Shown: positions 1 through 5,005 of the stretch, one piece after another | Position numbering within the stretch: the stretch's first letter is position 1 | Layout of the letters: each line of letters begins with the position of its first letter | Assembly: GCA_030698645.1 (NCBI GenBank) | Contig: JAUYMV010000562.1 | Span: forward strand, 1 to 7,721 | Direction of reading: 5' to 3' | DNA length: 7,721 nt | From: Mesorhizobium sp. | GTDB taxonomy: Bacteria > Pseudomonadota > Alphaproteobacteria > Rhizobiales > Rhizobiaceae | Position numbers and translations under genes: made by a program | Notes under the pieces: model-generated | Database searches by the model: none | Told to the model about the DNA's origin: nothing | The model's input: only the letters and a program-made list of their open reading frames with translations

Positions 1-2613
1 GCCGGTCGCGTCAGGAATGCCGGCGAGCAGATCGAGATCGTCGCCGGCGAGACTCTGCGCGCGCCGGTCGACATCGCAAATCTTCTGCTGACCTCGCGCG
101 ACGGCCGGCCGGTCTACGTGCGCGATGTCGCCGACGTCGCCTTTGCGACCGACACCGCCGACCACCTCGTGGCGACCGTCACGCGCTCGGAGGCGGGCCT
201 CAGCCGTGTCCCATCAGTGACGCTCGCGGTCGCCAAGCGCGCCGGGTCCAACGCGGTGACGGTCGGCGAGGCGGTGCTCCACCGCGTCCATATGCTGGAA
301 GGCAGCCTGATCACCGACGACTTCGCCGTCGAGGTGACGCGCGACTATGGCGAGACGGCGAACGAGAAGGCCAACGAACTCCTCTACCACCTCGGCCTCG
401 CCACAGTTTCCATCATCCTGCTGGTCTGGCTGGCGATCGGCTGGCGCGAGGCGCTCGTGGTCGCCATCGTCATCCCGGTCACCATTCTGCTCACCCTCTT
501 TGCCTCGCGCATGATGGGCTACACGCTGAACCGCGTCTCGCTGTTCGCGCTGATCTTCTCGATCGGCATTCTCGTCGACGACGCCATCGTGGTGATCGAG
601 AACACCGCGCGGCACTGGGGCATGGGCGACGGGCGCAGCCGCAAGCAGGCGGCCATCGACGCCGTCGCCGAGGTCGGCAATCCGACCATCGTCGCCACGC
701 TGACGGTGGTCGCCGCCCTCCTGCCGATGCTTTTCGTGTCCGGCATGATGGGCCCCTACATGAGCCCGATCCCGGCCAACGCCTCGGCCGCCATGGTCTT
801 CTCCTTCTTCGTCGCCGTCATGGTGACGCCCTGGCTGATGCTCAAGATCGCCGGCAAGGCGCCCGTGCATGGCCATTCCGAGCACGGCCATGGCGGCGCG
901 CTCGGCCGCGCCTATCTGGCGGTGGCGCGCCCGATCCTGGCGTCGAAGGCCGCGAGCTGGGCGTTCCTGCTCGTCGTCGGCGTACTGACGCTCGCCTCGC
1001 TGAGCCTGTTCTATACCAAGCACGTCACGGTCAAGCTCCTGCCCTTCGACAACAAGTCGGAACTCTCCGTCGTCATCGACATGCCGGAAGGCACCTCCGT
1101 CGAGGCGACGGACGCGGTGGCGCAGGCCGTCGCCGCGATCGTTCTCGATCTTCCCGAAGTGCGCTCCGTGCAGACCCATGCCGGCACCGCCGCGCCGTTC
1201 AATTTCAACGGCCTGGTGCGTCATTCCTATCTGCGCGCCGAGCCGCAGCTCGGCGACGTTGCGCTGAACCTCGCGCCGAAGGGCGAGCGGGAGCGCTCCA
1301 GCCATGAACTCGCGCTCGATATTCGTGGCCGCATCGCCGCCATCCCACTGCCCGAAGGCGCCAGCCTGAAGGTCGTCGAGCCGCCGCCGGGCCCGCCCGT
1401 GATGGCGACGCTGCTGGCCGAGATCTACGGTCCCGACGCCGAGACCCGCCGCAAGGTGGCCGAAAAGGTCGAGGTCGCCTTCCGGTCGGTGCCCTATATC
1501 GTCGACATCGACAATTCCTACGGCCAGCCCGCCCGCCGCCTGCGCGCGACGGTGTCGACCGACGACGTGGAATTCTTCCGCGTCCAGGAAAGCGACGTGC
1601 TCGACACGATCGCCGTCCTGAACGGCGGCACCACGGTCGGCTATTCGCATCGCGGCGGCGGACGCCAGCCGGTGCCGATCCGCGTCGAGCGTCCGAAGGG
1701 CGAGCGCACGCCCGACGAGCGGTTTCTGACGACGCCGATCCCGGCCAACGTGCTGCCCGGCGACCGCGGCGTGGTCGAGCTCGGCGATGTCGTCCGCGTC
1801 ACGGAGGAGCGCGCCTCCTTCCCGGTGTTCCGCCACAATGGCCGCGCCGCCGAAATGGTGACGGCCGAACTCGCCGGCGACTTCGAGGCGCCGCTCTACG
1901 GCATGCTCGCCGTCAGCGAGGCCATCGACGCGCAGGACTGGACCGGACTGCCCAAGCCCGAAATCTCGCTGCACGGCCAGCCGGCCGACGAGAGCAAGCC
2001 GACGCTCCTCTGGGACGGCGAATGGGAGGTCACCTGGGTGACGTTCCGCGACATGGGCGCGGCCTTCGGCGTGGCTCTCCTCGGCATCTACATCCTCGTC
2101 GTCGGCCAGTTCGGCTCGTTCAAGGTGCCGCTGGTGATCCTGACGCCGATTCCGCTGACCTTCATCGGCATCCTCGGCGGCCATTGGCTGTTCGGCGCGC
2201 CATTCTCGGCGACTTCGATGATCGGCTTCATCGCGCTCGCGGGCATCATCGTGCGCAACTCGATCCTGCTGGTCGACTTCATCCGGCACGCGCCGCTCGA
2301 GGTTCCCTGCGACGCGGAGGAGGATGTCGTCGAGACGACGATGTCGATCGTCGCGCCGGATGTCGAGACGCACGAATTCGCCCCCGGCACCCGCATGCGC
2401 AAGCGTACGCTGACCGAGATCCTGCTCGAGGCCGGCGCCATCCGCTTCAAGCCGATCCTGCTCACCGCGCTTGCCGCCATGATCGGCGCGGCCGTCATCC
2501 TGACCGACCCGATCTTCCAGGGCCTCGCCATCTCGCTGCTCTTCGGGCTGGCGTCATCGACGCTTCTGACCGTGCTGGTCATCCCGGCGATCTACCGCGT
2601 CCTGCGGACGTGA
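1..2613 (+). CDS. RND-family efflux permease, C-terminal part (5' end outside window)
   Basis: Inner-membrane proton-driven exporter subunit of the AcrB-like (HAE) RND superfamily, normally a trimer working with a periplasmic adaptor and outer-membrane channel. The frame is open from base 1, so the gene begins upstream; 870 residues are visible. Fragment residues 1-120 fit the end of the first periplasmic porter domain. TM2 is near 132-148. The TM4 motif GILVDDAIVVIEN carries the paired Asp at 193-194 that match the AcrB proton-relay pair. A second large periplasmic domain (about 340-670) is followed by a second membrane half ending right at the C-terminus. Counting from the Asp pair, about 210 residues are missing, for a full length near 1,080. 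At the TM10 site where AcrB has its relay Lys there is Arg752 (motif IIVRNSILLVDF). Two further oddities are a His-rich stretch, HGHSEHGH (290-297), after TM6 and an extended loop between TM10 and TM11. Substrate cannot be told. It converges on the cyclase-like gene with 50 bp between stops. Confidence 0.95.
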   Translation, partial: AGRVRNAGEQIEIVAGETLRAPVDIANLLLTSRDGRPVYVRDVADVAFATDTADHLVATVTRSEAGLSRVPSVTLAVAKRAGSNAVTVGEAVLHRVHMLEGSLITDDFAVEVTRDYGETANEKANELLYHLGLATVSIILLVWLAIGWREALVVAIVIPVTILLTLFASRMMGYTLNRVSLFALIFSIGILVDDAIVVIENTARHWGMGDGRSRKQAAIDAVAEVGNPTIVATLTVVAALLPMLFVSGMMGPYMSPIPANASAAMVFSFFVAVMVTPWLMLKIAGKAPVHGHSEHGHGGALGRAYLAVARPILASKAASWAFLLVVGVLTLASLSLFYTKHVTVKLLPFDNKSELSVVIDMPEGTSVEATDAVAQAVAAIVLDLPEVRSVQTHAGTAAPFNFNGLVRHSYLRAEPQLGDVALNLAPKGERERSSHELALDIRGRIAAIPLPEGASLKVVEPPPGPPVMATLLAEIYGPDAETRRKVAEKVEVAFRSVPYIVDIDNSYGQPARRLRATVSTDDVEFFRVQESDVLDTIAVLNGGTTVGYSHRGGGRQPVPIRVERPKGERTPDERFLTTPIPANVLPGDRGVVELGDVVRVTEERASFPVFRHNGRAAEMVTAELAGDFEAPLYGMLAVSEAIDAQDWTGLPKPEISLHGQPADESKPTLLWDGEWEVTWVTFRDMGAAFGVALLGIYILVVGQFGSFKVPLVILTPIPLTFIGILGGHWLFGAPFSATSMIGFIALAGIIVRNSILLVDFIRHAPLEVPCDAEEDVVETTMSIVAPDVETHEFAPGTRMRKRTLTEILLEAGAIRFKPILLTALAAMIGAAVILTDPIFQGLAISLLFGLASSTLLTVLVIPAIYRVLRT

Positions 2614-2626
2614 CGCAGTCGTAGCG

Positions 2627-2658
2627 GCCGGCGGGCGGCGGCAAGGCGCCGCCCCGGC
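2627..2658. terminator. GC-rich hairpin between convergent genes, possible terminator without U-tract
   Basis: Bases 2627-2640 can pair with 2647-2658, giving about 12 G-C pairs with a 2-nt bulge (2632-2633) and a 6-nt loop. It fills the 50-bp gap between the stops of the RND permease and the cyclase-like gene. No T run follows on either strand, so it is not a classical intrinsic terminator. It could be a transcription barrier or 3'-end stabiliser, or simply chance pairing in very GC-rich DNA. Confidence 0.3.
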
Positions 2659-2663
2659 TGGCG

Positions 2664-3435
2664 CTATTCGTCGGAGATCGCGACCGCCCGGCACCAACCG
2701 GCCGACGCCTTTTCGATCTTCACCGGGAAGCACGACACCATGAAGCCGGTGCCGGGCAGGCTCTCCAGGTTCGACAGCTTCTCGATGTGGCAATAGCCGA
2801 TATCGCGCCCCGCCTTGTGGCCTTCCCAGAACAGCGCGACGTTGCCGGTGTCGCGGATCTTCTGCATGGTCGCGCCGAACGGCGCGTCCCAGCTCCAGCC
2901 GTCCGTGCCGGTCACGCGCACGCCGCGCGTCGTCAGATAGAGCGTCGCCTCGGCCCATGCCGCAGCCGCGCATGATGTAGTCCGCCTCGCCGTAGCGCGT
3001 GCCGGCCGCCGTGTTGACCAGCACGATGTCGAGCGGTTGCAGCGTGTGGCCGATGCGCGCCAGTTCCTGTTCGACATCGGCGGCCGTGCAGACATAGCCG
3101 TCCGGCTTTGCGCGGAAATCGAGCTTGACGCCCGGGCGAAAGCACCAGTCGAGCGGGATCTCGTCGATCGTCGCCGCGCGCTCGTCGTGGTTCATGGTCG
3201 AATGATAGTGCCAGGGCGCGTCGAGATGCGTGCCGGTATGCGTCGACATCTCGCAGCGCTCGATCGCCCAGCCTTCGCCGTCCGGCAGGTGCGCGGCTGG
3301 GATGCCGGTCATGCGCTCGATCTCGCGCGCGCCTTCGGCATGGTCGAGATAGGCGATCTTCGGCTCGTGGCCTGGCGGATCGGAGGCGATGCCAGGCTTG
3401 AGGGCAACCGAGAGGTCGATGAAACGGCGTGGCAT
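2664..3435 (-). pseudogene. cyclase-family (kynurenine formamidase-like) metal-dependent hydrolase, frameshifted
   Basis: The protein resembles the cyclase family (Pfam PF04199), metal-dependent amidohydrolases that include bacterial kynurenine formamidase KynB. The start is ATG at 3435 with a strong Shine-Dalgarno GGAGGA (3446-3441) five bases upstream. The metal-binding motif HTGTHLDAPWH is intact, with His66, His70, Asp72 and His76 in the family spacing. The first frame is family-like to about residue 161 (GCGMG, near 2953). Homology then continues in another frame (EATLYLTTRGVRV, then WSWDAPF and FWEGHKAGRDIGYCH) to TAG at 2664. Adding 2 nt near 2952 restores a protein of about 257 residues, the usual size. 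Read without correction, translation runs out of frame to a stop at 2554 inside the RND gene, a 293-residue product with a wrong C-terminus. The rest looks well conserved, so this is either a recent mutation or a sequencing or assembly error. The substrate is not determined; no kynurenine pathway genes are adjacent. Confidence 0.85.
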
Positions 3436-3440
3436 GACAT

Positions 3441-3446
3441 TCCTCC
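3441..3446 (-). promoter_or_regulatory. ribosome binding site of the cyclase-like gene
   Basis: On the - strand GGAGGA lies five bases before the ATG at 3435. This near-perfect Shine-Dalgarno fixes the start and suggests the gene was recently translated despite the downstream frame break. Confidence 0.8.
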
Positions 3447-3621
3447 AGCGTTCGGACGGCGGATCGCCGGAAAGGGCGGCGGCGCACGCCGAACGACGCC
3501 AGCGGGCGTCCTGTGCGCGGTCCGAAGCATGGATACGGGATAGCCGGCGGCGCCGTCCATAGCCATCTCATGCCGATTGGCCGTCGGGTCGGGGACCCGT
3601 GCACGCGGAAAAATCGACAGC

Positions 3622-3649
3622 AAAAAGCCGGAGGGTTGCCCCTCCGGCT
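3622..3649 (-). terminator. intrinsic terminator of the small secreted protein gene
   Basis: A perfect 10-bp inverted repeat (3626-3635 with 3640-3649) surrounds a 4-nt loop. Read on the - strand the stem is followed directly by a T run (3625-3622, more T-rich sequence shortly after). It sits about 20 nt after the TAA at 3669, so it ends the 4085-3669 transcript and separates it from the cyclase-like gene. Confidence 0.85.
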
Positions 3650-3668
3650 CGATTGCGGTGCGGACCGG

Positions 3669-4085
3669 TTAGCGCAGAATGGGGCAGCCCGGGCGGCGGC
3701 TGAACGAGATCACGACATAGTCGCCACGGGCGCGGCCGGCGACTTCGATGCTGCGGCGTCCGACATCGACGACGCGGGCGCGGCGCAGACCCATGCGTTC
3801 AGCCTTGTTCAGCGCCTGACCGGCCGAGCAGGCGCGGTATTCGACGCGGTCGTCGCGGCGATCGAAGCGGTCGTCACGACGATCGAAGCGGTCTTCGTAG
3901 CGATCGTGACGCTGGTCATTGCGGCGATAGGAATGGCCGTCCTCGAGATAGACGCCGACCTGCGGCTGGGAATGGCCGCCGCCGAGGCCGAGATAGATGC
4001 CCGACTGGGCGGACGCCGGAACGGCGCCGAGCACGGTTGCGCCGAGAAGCGCGGAAAGGGCTGCGGTCTTGAGGAACTTGAACAT
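3669..4085 (-). CDS. small secreted Arg/Asp-rich protein of unknown function
   Basis: A 138-residue protein that I recognise only as a type of exported hypothetical protein common in rhizobia and relatives. The ATG at 4085 is chosen because AAGGAG lies six bases upstream and the protein then starts with a textbook signal peptide (MFKFLKTAALSALLG, predicted cleavage after PASA, residue 26). A longer in-frame ATG at 4190 would hide the signal peptide behind 35 extra residues. The mature part has a Gly-rich start (GIYLGLGGGH), then an Arg/Asp-rich segment (54-80) with two exact RFDRRDD heptads. A compact C-terminal region (85-138, from CSAGQALNKAERMG to RRPGCPIL) holds the only two cysteines, Cys86 and Cys134, which could form a disulfide in the periplasm. 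It is probably a single-gene unit ending at the hairpin 3622-3649. No function can be assigned. Confidence 0.85.
   Translation of the reverse strand: MFKFLKTAALSALLGATVLGAVPASAQSGIYLGLGGGHSQPQVGVYLEDGHSYRRNDQRHDRYEDRFDRRDDRFDRRDDRVEYRACSAGQALNKAERMGLRRARVVDVGRRSIEVAGRARGDYVVISFSRRPGCPILR
3846..3908 (-). repeat. three 21-bp tandem repeats within the secreted protein gene
   Basis: Units at 3846-3866, 3867-3887 and 3888-3908. The first two differ at two positions; the third is more diverged. Each encodes one seven-residue Arg/Asp-rich unit (RFDRRDD twice, then a degenerate RYED-containing copy). Because the period is a multiple of three, copy number could change without breaking the frame. Confidence 0.75.
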
Positions 4086-4185
4086 GGTGGTCTCCTTGTG
4101 GATCGTTGCGGTGTCTGGAACCTGTCTCGCGGAAGCGATGACGTGACATTGCGCCGGCCGCCCTGAACCGATCCGGAACCCGGCG

Positions 4186-4207
4186 TTCATTCGAGGTTCA
4201 TCCGAGG
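4186..4207. repeat. 11-bp tandem direct repeat upstream of the secreted protein gene
   Basis: TTCATTCGAGG (4186-4196) is followed directly by TTCATCCGAGG (4197-4207), one mismatch. It lies about 100-120 bp upstream of the ATG at 4085, in the 282-bp gap that must hold that gene's promoter. Repeats one helical turn apart are a common layout for a regulator binding twice on one DNA face, but no regulator is identified. Confidence 0.5.
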
Positions 4208-4225
4208 CTTTGATGCCGATTGTGT

Positions 4226-4247
4226 CCGCGCCCGCGTCCGGGCGCGG
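4226..4247. other. perfect 8-bp inverted repeat, GC-rich hairpin
   Basis: CCGCGCCC (4226-4233) and GGGCGCGG (4240-4247) flank a 6-nt loop. It is about 120 bp downstream of the ycgN-like stop (4368, - strand) and upstream of the secreted protein gene. No T run follows on the - strand. It may help end the ycgN-like transcript or be chance structure. A 10-bp tandem repeat, GGTTCCGGCC twice, lies nearby at 4278-4297. Nothing coding is seen in 4086-4367. Confidence 0.35.
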
Positions 4248-4367
4248 TTGCGCAGGTTAAGCCCGAAGCGGTGCAAAGGTTCCGGCCGGTTCCGGCCCAG
4301 CAGGCGTCATGCTGCTCGCGACGCGCGCCGGAGCGGGCCGCGACCCAGGCGCTTTCGCCGACCTGGC

Positions 4368-4814
4368 TCAGGGCTCATGTTCCAGCATGTGATCGAAATA
4401 GTCTTCCGGCTCCGCGAGATCGGATTCCGACGCCGTCACCCGGCCGCGCATCGAGATGCCGGCCTCGTGCACGGTCTCTGCGCGGCCCGATACCAGCGGA
4501 TGCCACCAGGCAAGGTCGCGGCCCTCCGCCACCACCCGGTAGGCGCAACTCCGCGGCAGCCAGGCGATCGTGCGCACGTTCTGCGGCGTCAGCCGGACGC
4601 AGTCATGCACCTTGGCGAGGCGGTTCGCGTAGTCGGTGCAGCGGCATCGGCTCGCATCGAACAATTGGCAGCCGACCGACGTGAAGTAGATCTCGCCGGT
4701 ATCCTCGTCCTCCAGCTTGGCGAGGCAGCATTTGCCGCACCCGTCGCAAAGTGATTCCCACTCGGACGCGGTCATCGCCTCGAGCGGCGTCGTCTTCCAG
4801 AACGGCTGGTCCAT
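4368..4814 (-). CDS. YcgN/UPF0260 family cysteine-cluster protein
   Basis: A 148-residue cytoplasmic protein, with no signal peptide or membrane segment, matching the YcgN (UPF0260) family in length and from end to end. The family belongs to the wider YkgJ-type Cys-cluster group; it is thought to bind zinc or an iron-sulfur cluster but has no established function. Nine cysteines are visible at 23, 26, 29, 30, 49, 57, 59, 72 and 90, including the hallmark CDGCGKCC and CRC. Other family-like segments are [17 protein letters not shown] and GRVTASE. The ATG at 4814 gives the family's normal N-terminus ([13 protein letters not shown]), yet no Shine-Dalgarno is visible before it. Instead an inverted-repeat arm abuts the ATG, and a CTTGAC box is placed so that transcription could begin at the ATG itself. 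It is divergent from the OmpA-like gene with a 191-bp gap. Confidence 0.93.
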   Translation of the reverse strand: MDQPFWKTTPLEAMTASEWESLCDGCGKCCLAKLEDEDTGEIYFTSVGCQLFDASRCRCTDYANRLAKVHDCVRLTPQNVRTIAWLPRSCAYRVVAEGRDLAWWHPLVSGRAETVHEAGISMRGRVTASESDLAEPEDYFDHMLEHEP

Positions 4815-4858
4815 GCCGCGATGTGCGCCGCCGCGGGCCGTCCGTCAAGCATCGCGGC
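4815..4858 (-). promoter_or_regulatory. candidate promoter and 9-bp inverted repeat abutting the ycgN-like start
   Basis: GCCGCGATG (4815-4823) and its exact reverse complement (4850-4858) flank 26 bp; the near arm touches the ATG at 4814. Within, the - strand has CTTGAC (4849-4844), matching the alphaproteobacterial -35 consensus. After 17 nt comes GCACAT (4826-4821), a poor -10 element. If used, transcription would start at or beside the ATG, giving a leaderless mRNA, which would fit the missing Shine-Dalgarno. The -10 match is weak and the repeat could arise by chance in GC-rich DNA. Confidence 0.28.
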
Positions 4859-4937
4859 GAGGCCACGCCCGGAACGGACGCACCGCCCACGATTTTGCCA
4901 CGGCTCGCCCTTATGCCGCCTTCCTTGTCCTCCACAC

Positions 4938-4962
4938 GGAACCAACCGCCGCGCTGGCTGTT
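4938..4962 (+). promoter_or_regulatory. candidate EcfG-type (general stress sigma) promoter of the OmpA-like gene
   Basis: GGAAC (4938-4942) is followed after 17 nt by GTT (4960-4962). This fits the known EcfG/RpoE2-type pattern of Alphaproteobacteria, GGAAC then 16-17 nt then CGTT, except that the C is T. It predicts transcription starting near 4970 and a leader of about 35 nt before the TTG at 5006. Such a short pattern is expected by chance about once per window or less, so position upstream of an envelope gene is the main support. Confidence 0.35.
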
Positions 4963-4992
4963 TCCACTGCGAAGGGCCCGTTCACACGGCTT

Positions 4993-4999
4993 AAGGGAG
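4993..4999 (+). promoter_or_regulatory. ribosome binding site that fixes the TTG start of the OmpA-like gene
   Basis: AAGGGAG is followed by six bases and then TTG at 5006. No in-frame ATG or GTG has a comparable site: the upstream ATG at 4751 lies inside the divergent ycgN-like gene, and the next in-frame ATG would cut away most of the signal peptide. Confidence 0.75.
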
Positions 5000-5005
5000 T
5001 TTGCC

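Noticed and set aside
214..2373. Long - strand open frame of 719 residues opposite the RND gene
   Set aside because: Its composition (Arg, Asp, Gly, His, Ala rich, no domains) is typical of the antisense shadow of a GC-rich gene; the + strand frame has clear RND motifs.
3580..3600. Short palindrome GGGTCGGGGACCC
   Set aside because: The 5-bp arms with a 3-nt loop are too short to distinguish from chance in this GC-rich DNA, and it is not placed at a gene end.
3513..4166. + strand open frame of 217 residues across the secreted protein gene
   Set aside because: It is antisense to a gene with good Shine-Dalgarno, signal peptide and terminator, and it reads through that terminator hairpin; no family resemblance.
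4175..4198. Second GGAAC...GTT pair on the + strand
   Set aside because: The gap is 16 nt, shorter than the usual EcfG spacing to GTT, and no + strand gene lies nearby downstream.
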